Shown here: in pieces, positions 27,563 through 35,407 of the stretch
How the letters are laid out: every line of letters begins with the position of its first letter
Position numbering within the stretch: the first letter of the stretch is position 1
Assembly: GCF_025377685.1 (NCBI RefSeq)
Contig: NZ_JACEHK010000020.1
Location: forward strand, 1-36,270
Source: Anaerobacillus sp. CMMVII
Lineage (GTDB): Bacteria; Bacillota; Bacilli; Bacillales; Anaerobacillaceae
DNA: 36,270 nucleotides
Direction of reading: 5' to 3'
Translations under genes and position numbers: made by a program
The notes under the pieces: generated by a model
The model's database searches: none
What the model saw: only the letters and a program-made list of their open reading frames with translations
What the model was told of the DNA's origin: nothing

Positions 27563-28333
27563 GTGGATACAAATAGAGAAGTTATAGAAGAAGAAAAAAT
27601 TTCACAGATAGAAAGACTATTAATAGAATTAAAGGAAGCGCAACAGCAAAGTGCTGCAACTATTGCGGTAGATCATAACTTAAGATCTTTATCTACACCG
27701 AAAGGAATTTTTAAGTCTTTCTTAAAAGCTGGTGGATTGAAGATTATTTTGTTGCTCCTGGTCATCCTTGTTTCTCTAGTCGTCATTACTTCAGGAGGAT
27801 TTTGGCTATTTTCGGGCAGTACCTTCAAACAAGAGTCAGTAACGTTTGTAGAACATGTTCAAGAGCTAGCAACATTGGCAACAGCTAAAGCTCATACGAA
27901 AGCAGTTATACACGAAGAGGATAATAAGATTTTCTCGAAAGACATTTCTATTAATCTACCTGGAACAAAGCGAGAACTTCTATTAATTGTACCTGGGACG
28001 GTAATTGCTGGTGTTGATTTGAAAAGGATTACTTCTAAGGACATGGTTATAAATGAAGAAACAAAAGAAATAGATATTACTCTTCCTCATGCAGAGCTAA
28101 TTCAGGACACGTCATTACAGATGGATAAAATACTAACCTATGTCAATGGTGGGCTTTTCCGTGGTGAAATTACATGGGATGAGGGATTTGACCTGGCTGC
28201 TAAGGCACAAGAGCAAAGTCGTCAAGATGCCATCTCTGGTGGTTTACTAGATACTGCAGAGAAAAATGCAGAAAAAGCGTTAAAGGAGTTTTTTAAGAAT
28301 ATTGGTTATAAGGTAAATGTCACGTTTAACTAA
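27563..28333 (+). CDS. DUF4230 domain-containing membrane protein
   Basis: About 256 residues from GTG 27563. The earlier in-frame GTG at 27554 lies inside the ribosome binding site GAGAGGTG. An N-terminal cytoplasmic, charged segment (about 1-50) is followed by one membrane helix (LKIILLLLVILVSLVVITSG, about 59-78) and an extracytoplasmic DUF4230 domain. The domain has EHVQELATLATAKAHTKAVI, the strand LLIVPGTVIAGVDLKRIT, DITLPHAELIQ, and the C-terminal helices FDLAAKAQEQSRQDA and AEKALKEFFKNIGY. This order is typical of the family. Its function is unknown. It stands alone. Confidence 0.8.
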   Translation: MDTNREVIEEEKISQIERLLIELKEAQQQSAATIAVDHNLRSLSTPKGIFKSFLKAGGLKIILLLLVILVSLVVITSGGFWLFSGSTFKQESVTFVEHVQELATLATAKAHTKAVIHEEDNKIFSKDISINLPGTKRELLLIVPGTVIAGVDLKRITSKDMVINEETKEIDITLPHAELIQDTSLQMDKILTYVNGGLFRGEITWDEGFDLAAKAQEQSRQDAISGGLLDTAEKNAEKALKEFFKNIGYKVNVTFN

Positions 28334-28339
28334 TAGGAC

Positions 28340-28367
28340 GGCCTGCCCATACTACTTGGTGCAGGCC
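28340..28367 (+). terminator. Possible terminator after the DUF4230 gene
   Basis: GGCCTGC and GCAGGCC form a 7-bp stem around a 14-base loop, eight bases after the stop. The downstream T content is modest, so termination is only probable. Confidence 0.5.
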
Positions 28368-28397
28368 TGTTCTGCAATTTGCTGGGGAACCATAGAG

Positions 28398-28434
28398 GAT
28401 TGTCGAATTCTACTAATTGTAGAATTCGACAATC
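28398..28434. repeat. Perfect 16-bp inverted repeat
   Basis: GATTGTCGAATTCTAC and GTAGAATTCGACAATC flank a 5-base loop with no mismatch. No T-run follows. It may be a protein-binding site, a small mobile-element footprint or a bidirectional barrier. Confidence 0.7.
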
Positions 28435-28719
28435 ATTAAACCAAATATTTTTGGCTCTTTGCTATTTAGAGTAGGTGTAATTGATTACAAGCAAAGAGAA
28501 TCCCTACCCTTTTTTAGCTTTTCAAATTGTTCCATTCTAGAAATTGGTCATCAAGCTAAGAAGGAGTTATCTTAGTCCAACGGGTTCTATCTTCATCTCT
28601 AACTTATTAGCTGTCGCATAGAAACTTATTTATTTGAAATACTAGTGTTTTAAAAGATGGTAAATGGATAATTATTGTATGAAATGTATATGTAATCTAC
28701 TAATCATTGGAGTGATTTC

Positions 28720-29235
28720 ATGTTAAAAAATCTATTTAGAAAGAAAACAGATCTTGACGAATTATCCTCATCTAATATTAATGAAGTCGACAAAATTGAA
28801 ATTGAAGAAGAATTAGTTGCTGATTTAATAGATAAAGCAGAAAAACTAAATGCTGAAGATATAAACCAACACGAAAAGCATTTCTCAGAGGAAAAGTTTT
28901 GGACTAAGGTTCAAAAATTTCCTAAAAAAGCTGGAACTTCTTTAGTCTACGCAGTGCTATTACTTTATTACACTCTTCAAAAGCCAGATGTACCATTAAA
29001 AGTTAAAGCAACCATTGTTGGGGCTTTAGGTTATTTTATTTTACCTCTAGATATTATACCGGACTTAGCAGTTGGTGTAGGATATGTTGACGACTTAAGT
29101 GTTGTAATATTTGCTTTAGTTCATGTAGCTTTATATGTGGATGATGAAATTAAAATGCAAGCCAAAAATAAATTAAAAGATTTATTTGGTGAGAATGTAG
29201 ATACAACTGAGATTGATAATAAACTAGGAAGATAA
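28720..29235 (+). CDS. DUF1232 (YkvA-like) membrane protein
   Basis: This 171-residue protein has an acidic N-terminal ~75 residues followed by the DUF1232 core: LVYAVLLLYYTLQKPDVPLK, then ATIVGALGYFILPLDIIPD. The FILPLDIIPD motif and the following GYVDDLSVV are diagnostic. Two or three hydrophobic helices place it in or on the membrane. ATG 28720 follows TTGGAGTG. The biochemical role of the family is unknown. Confidence 0.85.
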   Translation: MLKNLFRKKTDLDELSSSNINEVDKIEIEEELVADLIDKAEKLNAEDINQHEKHFSEEKFWTKVQKFPKKAGTSLVYAVLLLYYTLQKPDVPLKVKATIVGALGYFILPLDIIPDLAVGVGYVDDLSVVIFALVHVALYVDDEIKMQAKNKLKDLFGENVDTTEIDNKLGR

Positions 29236-29239
29236 TGAT

Positions 29240-29280
29240 ATTATGGAAGCATTGGGGCGCGGTTCTCATGCTTCCATAAT
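29240..29280 (+). repeat. REP-like hairpin after the DUF1232 gene
   Basis: ATTATGGAAGCAT pairs perfectly with ATGCTTCCATAAT around a loop containing GGGGCGCGGTTCTC. The loop and GCTTCC arm resemble GGGGACGGTTCTGCTGCTTCC-like sequence at 32763-32783, so this is a dispersed palindromic family. It may also terminate transcription. Confidence 0.6.
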
Positions 29281-29431
29281 AGTTATATAATTTTAGTTCT
29301 CTTTTCAAAGGGGAGTATCCATTCTAAAGTTGAGGTGTTAAAGTGAGTTTTTAAATTAGTTTGTAGACGATTCTACATAAGTAACGAGCAGATAAATGTA
29401 ATAGAAGGTATTACACAATATTAAATAATTA

Positions 29432-29460
29432 TTGTATTCCAAATTTTTCTAAAGTATAAT
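29432..29460 (+). promoter_or_regulatory. Sigma-A-type promoter of the leader and phosphotransferase
   Basis: TTGTAT at 29432-29437 and TATAAT at 29455-29460 are separated by exactly 17 bases. The start of transcription would fall about 20-25 bases before the leader-peptide ATG. Confidence 0.7.
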
Positions 29461-29490
29461 TATCTTAATAAATTGAAAGGGGTGAGGTCG

Positions 29491-29547
29491 ATGTTAACTG
29501 AATTCAATAAGTTTTGTTTTGTTTCGTCCTTACCTAATATTGTTTAA
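29491..29547 (+). CDS. 18-residue leader peptide
   Basis: The peptide MLTEFNKFCFVSSLPNIV starts at ATG 29491 behind a very strong ribosome binding site (AAAGGGGTGAGG). Its TAA lies in the loop of the first RNA hairpin, and its last codons form that hairpin's left arm. A translating or stalled ribosome would therefore change the folding of the leader RNA. This is the usual plan of ribosome-mediated attenuators before antibiotic-resistance genes in Bacillus relatives. Confidence 0.6.
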   Translation: MLTEFNKFCFVSSLPNIV

Positions 29548-29570
29548 TAACAATATTAGCCCTTTGGACG
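29525..29570 (+). promoter_or_regulatory. Leader hairpin overlapping the leader-peptide end
   Basis: CTAATATTGTT (29534-29544) pairs perfectly with AACAATATTAG (29549-29559) across a 4-base loop. An outer CGTCC/GGACG pairing (29525-29529, 29566-29570) extends it. It covers the last codons and stop of the leader peptide. Confidence 0.65.
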
Positions 29571-29610
29571 GATCAGAAATAGGGGCCTTCAAAATAAATT
29601 CTAAAGAAAG

Positions 29611-29650
29611 GGAGAGTCAAAAGTTTTACGTTTTTGGTTCTCTCTTTTTA
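29611..29650 (+). terminator. Attenuator terminator before the phosphotransferase gene
   Basis: GAGAG (29612-29616) pairs with CTCTC (29640-29644), and CAAAA with TTTTG inside it, followed by a T-rich tail TTTTTATTTT. It sits 60-100 bases before the gene, so transcription would stop here unless the leader changes shape. Confidence 0.6.
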
Positions 29651-29716
29651 TTTTGAATGCTTACCTAACTTATTGAGTAATTTATTACTTTTAAAATAAG
29701 AAGGGAAGTAATGTTA

Positions 29717-30725
29717 ATGATGAAATTAAGTACAATGAAGAAAGTTATGGATACTGTTGACAGTGAATGGAGAAGTCCATTAGGGGAACTGATTCTTGAA
29801 AAATGGGGATATGATGAAGGAACTGTATTTATTTTACGAGCAAGCGCTAATTTTATTTTTGTTTTCAAAAAAGACGGAAAACAATATTATCTAAGATTTA
29901 ATGATTCTTGTGAAAGAGACTTATCAACGATAGAAGCAGAGTTGAACATTGTTCAGTATTTAGGAAGTAAGTGCTTACACGTAGCCCAACCCATTAAATC
30001 ATTAAATGGAGAATATATAGAAACGGTAAAAACTGAAATTGGAACATTTTATGCAGTTGTTTTCGAAGCAATTAAAGGAAAACACTATGATTTTGAAGAA
30101 ATAACAAGTGATCAGGCTTATTTATGGGGAAAGTCTTTAGGTGCTTTACACGAAAATCTTAAACAATTACCTGAAGAATATAAAATTAACCGTCCGAGTT
30201 GGAGGGAGAATTTATTAAAAGTAAAAGAAATACTTCCATCTAACGAAACCGTTGCAAAAAAGGAATTAGAAAGAATAGTAAAATGGGCTGAGGGTTTAAA
30301 TATATCAAAGGAAAACTTTGGGATTATTCATTATGACTTTGAACTAGATAATCTAGTATTTGCTGAAAGTACAATAGGAATGCTTGATTTCGATGATTCT
30401 TCTCTAAATTGGTATGTTGCTGATATTGTTTATGCACTAAGAGATGCAGGAGATTTTAATATTAAGCATTCTATAATTACAAATTTTATACAAGGGTATG
30501 AAAGTGAGACTTTACTAGACATGCAAATACTCAAAGAAACATTGAGTTTGAGAAGATGCACAAATTAGTATTATTTGGAGTCCTAATTAGAAGTGTTGAT
30601 ATTGACGAATCGGAAGATCACCCGAATGGCTCGTTAAACTAAGAAAGAAATTATGCAATGTGATAGTGAAATATCGTCATTCATTTGAAGAGGTAGGTAA
30701 AAATAGACAACATATGGAGAGCTAA
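29717..30725 (+). pseudogene. APH-family phosphotransferase (small-molecule or antibiotic kinase), frameshifted at the C-terminus
   Basis: About 336 residues with the eukaryotic-kinase-like APH fold. The N-lobe has [20 protein letters not shown] and [17 protein letters not shown]. The C-lobe has the catalytic loop [11 protein letters not shown] near residue 205 (H-x-D-x-x-x-x-N) and the metal-binding GMLDFDDSS near 225. Starts: ATG 29711 is too close to AAGGGAAG, so 29717 or 29720 fits better. The stop at 30568 is probably a frameshift, since [20 protein letters not shown], then EWLVKLRKKLCNVIVKYR continue in other frames to TAA 30725. The leader attenuator suggests induction by a translation inhibitor, so an antibiotic substrate is plausible but unproven. 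Confidence 0.7.
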
Positions 30726-30826
30726 TCTTTTAATATGTTTTTTTCTTAAACGTAATTGTGCGGACAAAACTTAAGTGAGTTTGAGTGCGAAAAGGCTACA
30801 ACAACTAACGTATTCCTTTGTTAAAT

Positions 30827-30934
30827 AAATACGAAAAAAACAACAAAGTCATTTCCTGCGCAGTGCAACGATACTTGTAATTGAATAACCCTCTAAAGAG
30901 ACGATTGCTTTCAAAGCAATCGTTTTTCGTATTT
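30827..30934. repeat. Outer inverted repeat around the terminator
   Basis: AAATACGAAAAA (30827-30838) and TTTTTCGTATTT (30923-30934) are perfect 12-base complements about 84 bases apart. The right arm includes the terminator's T-run, so the long pairing and termination would compete. CTGCGCAG occurs twice nearby (near 30857 and 30943). Confidence 0.55.
30901..30927 (+). terminator. Rho-independent terminator after the phosphotransferase
   Basis: ACGATTGC and GCAATCGT enclose TTTCAAA, which can itself pair further, and are followed by TTTT. It lies about 175 bases beyond the corrected stop. Confidence 0.7.
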
Positions 30935-31219
30935 GAAGGATACTGCGCAGCAAGCTATTAGGATTAAATTATATTTTTTATAATTCGAAATCATAAAAAA
31001 TAAGGTTTTTTCCATTAAATTGTTCGAATGAAAAATTTCCATTTTTTATAAAAAACGAACAATGTAAATTACATGTGGATTTACGTTTGCTCCCTTTCAA
31101 CTGACCGGGTTAGATTTTTTCTTCATTGGTTGTTATTGATTCCTATCCCTATTTATTCTCCAAATAGAGAAAGAATATGGTACTATAATGAATAACAAGT
31201 TAAGGGAAGGTATTTTAAA

Positions 31220-31675
31220 TGACTATACAAGATCAACTAACTAACTATAGACGCTCTATTCCTAAAAACAATCCGAGAAATAGTGGCACCTCTAAACGGA
31301 AAAAATTATTTTATTTGGTAGTGTTATTTTATGGGCTGGGTTACTGGCTGGTGGCTATCTGTTAGCCTATAACTATTTGAAAAAATTCATACTTCATTAG
31401 ACCTCCAAATTCAAGAAATCAAGCATCAAAACGAAGCAGTAACTACTCAATTAGCACTTTTCAATCAAGAGTTAAAAGCGTCTACGGCTGAATTAATCGT
31501 TGTTACTAACGAATTAAATTATATTAAAGGTACACTAGAGTTAACTGGGGAGACCATAACAGGTAGCGATCAAACTAGACTTGCATTACAAGAACGAATG
31601 ACTGAGTTAGATAAGCGACTAAATCAATTAACAGCTCAATTAAAAAAATTGGAGGAAGCAGCGCGTGCCCATTAA
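31220..31675 (+). pseudogene. Single-pass membrane protein with coiled coil (frameshifted)
   Basis: About 151 residues once joined. A basic cytoplasmic N-terminus (MTIQDQLTNYRRSIPK, then SKRKK) is followed by one membrane helix (LFYLVVLF, then WAGLLAGGYLLAYNY, in shifted frames near 31330-31375). A long heptad-patterned helix then runs through SLDLQIQEIKHQNEAVTTQL, LNYIKGTLELTGETI and DQTRLALQERMTELDKRLNQ. ATG 31220 follows AAGGGAAGG. Its end overlaps the glycosidase start by 11 bases, so the two are translationally coupled and probably act together at the cell surface. No enzyme domain is seen. Confidence 0.6.
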
Positions 31676-32750
31676 GATCCAACTATTTATTGTTTTTCTT
31701 CTTGCGCCCTTTTTTGGCTCATTACTCTATTTTACTCAACACAATCCCTATTCTAGTTTCGATAGTACAAGTTTACTAGAAGGATACACGGAAATACAGG
31801 AACAAAACGAAACATTAAAACAAAACCTTTTCGAAAAAGGAGAATTATTGACTGAAGCAATTTCAGTTAGTCATGTTTCTAATGAACTATTAACCTACGT
31901 TCAAAACAATGCAAATGAAGAATTAGTAGAATATTTAATGCAACAGGAAAAATTAAATTTAATCGTAGAGGCTAGCGTAACGTATCAACAAAAATCAGCG
32001 GATTTGAGTGAAAGTTTATTAACTACGATGCTTGGCGAACCCATCGATCAAACATTCGGTGAAAATTCAATAGTGAAAATTTATTCACTTCAAGAAGCGG
32101 GCTATAGAGGTTTTATGGCAAAAATTCGTCTCCATAATCCTAAAGCGATTCGGATGGTGTTAGCCAGTGATGAAGTTGCCAGTTTCGGGGAAACGACTAG
32201 TCAAGCAGCTGCTAGGACAGGAGCAATCTTGGCTATTAACGCTGGCGGGTTTACTAATAAAAATGGCAAGCTTCAACCAATTGGAATTACGGTAATTGAT
32301 GGTCAAATCGTAACATATTCCAAAAACCGTTTTAGCTTCATAGGTTTTAATAAAAATGGAAATCTAGTTGGCGGGAATATAACTTCAAGAAAGCAAATTA
32401 AAGAATTGGAAGTTTTACAAGGAGCAAGTTTTCTGCCCACTTTGTTAAAAGAAGGAAAGAAGCAACCTATACCAAAAGAATGGGCCAAAGCAAGACACCC
32501 TCGAACAATAATTGGACACTTCCATAACGGAGACCTTTTCTTTATGGTTGTAGACGGGCGAAGGACTGGTTGGAGTACTGGTGTAACGTTAGAGGAAGCA
32601 CAGGAAAAATTGCTAGAGTTTAACATAAGAGATGCATACAATCTAGACGGTGGAGGCTCTAGTACCTTTTACTATAATGGAAAAGTACTAAATAAACCAT
32701 CGGAAGGGCGAGAAAGAAGAGTAACAACAAATATTGTCGTCATACCTTAA
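31665..32750 (+). CDS. Phosphodiester glycosidase-family (NAGPA domain) exported protein
   Basis: This intact 361-residue protein starts with GTG at 31665 behind TTGGAGGAA. It has an N-terminal signal-anchor helix (IQLFIVFLLAPFFGSLLYF, residues 5-23). A helical stalk (about 35-110) leads to the NAGPA/DUF2233 domain at about 145-360. The domain shows ILAINAGGFTNKNGKLQPIG, HPRTIIGHFHNGDLFFMVVD, GRRTGWSTGVTLEEAQEKL and AYNLDGGGSSTFYYNGKVL, the family's conserved blocks. Bacterial members are linked to cell-wall or exopolysaccharide phosphodiester bonds. The exact substrate is unknown. The stalk and the preceding coiled-coil protein suggest a membrane-tethered pair. Confidence 0.85.
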   Translation: MPIKIQLFIVFLLAPFFGSLLYFTQHNPYSSFDSTSLLEGYTEIQEQNETLKQNLFEKGELLTEAISVSHVSNELLTYVQNNANEELVEYLMQQEKLNLIVEASVTYQQKSADLSESLLTTMLGEPIDQTFGENSIVKIYSLQEAGYRGFMAKIRLHNPKAIRMVLASDEVASFGETTSQAAARTGAILAINAGGFTNKNGKLQPIGITVIDGQIVTYSKNRFSFIGFNKNGNLVGGNITSRKQIKELEVLQGASFLPTLLKEGKKQPIPKEWAKARHPRTIIGHFHNGDLFFMVVDGRRTGWSTGVTLEEAQEKLLEFNIRDAYNLDGGGSSTFYYNGKVLNKPSEGRERRVTTNIVVIP

Positions 32751-33277
32751 AACAGAAGCGCGGGGACGGTTCTGCTGCTTCCTTGACTTCCGGTGCCAGG
32801 CACTCCTCGAAAAATCTTGTTCCACACGTAGGTTTCACAAACTTATCATACCAACATTATAGATTTTTTTTACCAGGAGGCGGTTTAAAAAACGCCTCTT
32901 AGTTTTTATCCTCCGAAGTTAATGAAGTAATAAGCAGCCAAATCAAAGTGAGTAAAGTGAAACATTAATTATGGGGAGTAAGTGGCTATAATAGAGAAGC
33001 GGTAGGCCTTTAACTTTAAGCTGTAAAAGGTTTCTGTCATGATAGATGCCTCAAGGATAAGAGGCTTATTCCATGGAACATTTATCATACATTTTACACT
33101 CCACTGGGTTATATAACTACGAAAATCAATATATATGGTCACAATAATAGGTAAGTATGGTTGCCAATCTTTTGGGGCTATTTTTTTTGTTTACATATAA
33201 AAAGATGATAAAAATTATCAAGAATTTATCCTTTCTAGAATGTATTATTAAACTAGGAACGAAAGGGAGGATTTCCG
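32751..33277. other. Intergenic region before the AraC-type gene
   Basis: Besides repeat copy C, it holds a short hairpin GCCTC/GAGGC at 33048-33065 and an AT-rich probable promoter region after 33180 (TTTACA, and TATTAT at 33243-33248). No gene is seen. Confidence 0.45.
32753..32908 (+). repeat. Dispersed repeat, copy C (longest form)
   Basis: This starts with GAAGC, GGGGACGGTTCT and GCTTCC, then the palindrome GGTGCCAGGCAC, CGAAAAATCTTG, TTTCACAAAC, and the closing hairpin GAGGCG/CGCCTC with a T-run. It directly follows the glycosidase stop and can terminate it. The word CTCCGAAGTTAATGAAG after it is shared with the region after copy B. Confidence 0.75.
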
Positions 33278-34151
33278 TTGAGTTATTATGTTAATCTTCA
33301 AAAGGCAATCGACTATATTGAGAGCAATTTGAAAAGTAATATAAGTTTGGGGCAAATAGCGAAAGTTGCTGGCTACTCAATACCTCATTTCTATAGGGTA
33401 TTCTGTGCAATTGTGGGGTGCCCTGTGAAGGAATATGTACGTAAAAGAAAACTGAGTAATGCAATGTTTGATGTAGTAACCTCAAAAAGTAGCATAATAG
33501 ACATAGCTTTTAGATATGGTTTCGAATCCCATGAGGCATTTACTCGATCTTTTAAATTGGCTTACGGAATGCCACCAAGTAGTTTTCGAAAAGTTCAAGT
33601 AGAGCCAATCCTCTATGAAAAGTTAATTTGCTTTCTAAAAATAGGGCGGATGAAGATACAATATTGAAACCAGAAATTATTTGTAAAGAAGAAAGACTAC
33701 TTTTAGGTATAGTCAGAAAAATAAGTCAAGGAGAAAACTTGAAGTTTGGACTTTTACTAAAAGTAAGAAATGAATTTATGGAAATGGAAAGAACTATTCA
33801 TACCAGAGGAAATACTGAATTGTACTATGCAGCTTATGATTATAACGCAGAAGACATTGGTAAAGAGAACGAGGGGATTAATTACAATTATTTTTATGGT
33901 GTAGAAGCATTAGAATATGAAAACATTCCCACTGGTATGGTAAAAAAGGTTTTACCCCAAGGTAAATATGCTGTTTTTTATTATGATACCAAAATAATAC
34001 ATTAAACGGTGAAAGATTGAGTCAGGCTGTGTATGATTATATTGACGGTATATGGCTTCCTAATTCGGGCTTTGAGCTTGCTGATATACCTGACTATGAG
34101 ATCATTCATAAAAATGAAACCCATATAGATTTTTACATTTCAATAAAGTAA
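33278..34151 (+). pseudogene. AraC-family regulator with GyrI-like effector domain (frameshifted)
   Basis: About 290 residues. The start is TTG 33278 behind AAAGGGAGGA. The N-terminal AraC DNA-binding domain has two helix-turn-helix units: ISLGQIAKVAGYSIPHFYRV (about 20-40) and IIDIAFRYGFESHEAFTRSF (about 70-90), ending GMPPSSFRK. The C-terminal half (from about 120) is GyrI-like/effector-binding: EERLLLGIVRKIS, YFYGVEALEYENIPTGMVKK, LPQGKYAVFYYDT, QAVYDYIDGIWLPNSGFELA and HIDFYISIK. Frame changes lie near 33640 and 33990. Regulators of this Rob/BmrR-like layout bind hydrophobic drugs and control efflux or detoxification genes. The acetyltransferase just downstream could be in the same unit. 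Confidence 0.8.
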
Positions 34152-34193
34152 ATGTAATTAGCACTTAATTTATAATGGAAGGATAAAAGGAAT

Positions 34194-34705
34194 ATGTTTT
34201 ATAAGAAAATAGAAACAGATAGATTAATACTGAAAACATTGATAGAGAAGATTTAGAATTTATTTTTACCCAATTTTCCGATGATGATATAAATAAATAC
34301 TTATTTGATGCTGATCCTTTAAAAGATATTAGCGAGGCGAACGACATAATAGAATTTTATTTAAAACCTGAGCCTAGACCACAACATAGATGGATAGTAA
34401 TACGTAAAGTTGATGGGGTAAAGATGGGAACCTGTGGATTTCACTGTTGGAGTATCGAAAATTCTAAAGTTGAGATAGGCTATGACCTGAAAAAGGAATT
34501 TTGGGGAAATGGATACATGTTTGAAGCTTTAAAAGGAATTATAGAATTTGCTAAGAACTCAACGGATTTAAAGGAGATAAATGCCTGTATTTATACTAAA
34601 AATCAAAAGTCTATAAATTTAGCGAAAAAACTAGGTTTTGTTAGAACTGGTTCAAAGTATGAGATTTTTAGAGGGGAGAATACTTTCATAGTATATATTC
34701 TTTAA
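34194..34705 (+). pseudogene. GNAT-family N-acetyltransferase (RimJ/RimL type), one frameshift
   Basis: About 170 residues. ATG 34194 follows AAAAGG and begins YKKIETDRLILKT, the usual RimJ/RimL start. A one-base break near 34235 is followed by EDLEFIFTQFSDDDINKYL, then MGTCGFHCWSIENSKVEIGY and DLKKEFWGNGYMFEALKGII. The last includes the acetyl-CoA-binding W-G-x-G/N-x-x-x-E-A-L segment. INACIYTKNQKSINLAKKLG is the C-terminal signature. It transfers an acetyl group to a protein N-terminus or small molecule. It follows the AraC/GyrI-like gene by 42 bases. Confidence 0.8.
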
Positions 34706-35027
34706 ATTTATACTAGAGATATTAAACTTCCGGTCCCTGGCACTCCTAGTCAATGTCACTGACACACCGAAAAATCTTGTTTCACACCATGTTTCACAAG
34801 GGCGGTAAATCCAAAAGCATAACTAAACTATTTTACAGGAGGCGGTTTTTAAATCGTCTCCTTATTACTTTTTGTTTCAAAAGATATAGTTTCTGTAGTG
34901 ATTTATTTTAATACTACTCTATATATCTGAAAAATAAGATAAGTAATATGGCACTGTTTTCCAAAAAAGGTGTAAAATTAATGTAAATTATAGTAGGTGA
35001 TTACTAAAAAAAAATGGGAGGGCGAAA
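34706..35027. other. Intergenic region after the acetyltransferase
   Basis: Almost all of its recognisable content is repeat copy D with the cassette fragment. The remainder is AT-rich and ends in the strong ribosome binding site GGGAGGGCG of the next gene. Confidence 0.45.
34727..34905 (+). repeat. Dispersed repeat, copy D, with an attached fragment of the ComK cassette
   Basis: Repeat words are GGTCCCTGGCACTCCT, CGAAAAATCTTGTTTCACAC, TGTTTCACAAG and the hairpin GGAGGCG/CGTCTCC. Immediately after, at about 34870-34905, TTTGTTTCAAAAGATATAG and the next ~14 bases match the interior of the winged-helix gene (near 25367-25400) with about three mismatches in 34. Copy D is therefore a deleted relic of the whole cassette. 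Confidence 0.6.
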
Positions 35028-35378
35028 ATGCAAACAAACGAAATTATAATCGAGGTCGATCAAGTAAGATCTGGAAAGGTGAATATCATTTCTTTTTACA
35101 GGGAAAATAAGCTGATAAATAAACCAATGCTAAAGCTAAAGGCAGGATCAGAGAGATATAACTATTATTACAGACACCATCTCGATGGCGATGATTTAGT
35201 CTTATTAAGTAAGCGGTTACCCGGCATTTATCCGTACGATGGCAGGAAGAGTACTAATGATTGGGCGGATGAAATGAAACGTGAGTTCAAGAGATTGATT
35301 GTAAATGGTGATTTTGATAAAAGGCTAGAAAAAGATGAAGTGGTGTACGATATTAGGTTTGTCTGGGTCAACAACTAA
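35028..35378 (+). CDS. Hypothetical protein, first of a three-gene group
   Basis: This 116-residue soluble protein has ATG 35028 after TGGGAGGGCG. It alternates short strands (EIIIEVDQV, KVNIISFYR) with charged loops, has the tyrosine-rich ERYNYYYRHH near residue 43, and ends in DIRFVWVNN. No signal peptide, membrane helix or catalytic motif is evident, and I do not recognise the family. It is followed closely by two more small genes in the same direction, which suggests an operon. Confidence 0.6.
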   Translation: MQTNEIIIEVDQVRSGKVNIISFYRENKLINKPMLKLKAGSERYNYYYRHHLDGDDLVLLSKRLPGIYPYDGRKSTNDWADEMKREFKRLIVNGDFDKRLEKDEVVYDIRFVWVNN

Positions 35379-35407
35379 TAATGAAGGTAAGGGGGGAGCA
35401 TAGCATT

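Larger units (their letters stand above)
28334..28719. other. Intergenic region between DUF4230 and DUF1232 genes
   Basis: Apart from the two hairpins at 28340-28367 and 28398-28434, I see no gene here. The stretch ends in the GGAGTG ribosome binding site of the next gene. Confidence 0.45.
30726..31219. other. Intergenic region between the phosphotransferase and the coiled-coil gene
   Basis: This contains the terminator and inverted repeat just described. TTGTTCG and CGAACAA arms occur near 31020-31065. A TATAAT at 31184-31189 is a likely -10 box for the next operon, with no convincing -35. No gene is seen. Confidence 0.45.

Noticed and set aside
30827-30960. CRISPR-like or tandem repeat reading of the repeated CTGCGCAG words
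   Set aside because: There are only two copies of an 8-base palindrome, with no regular spacing or spacers.
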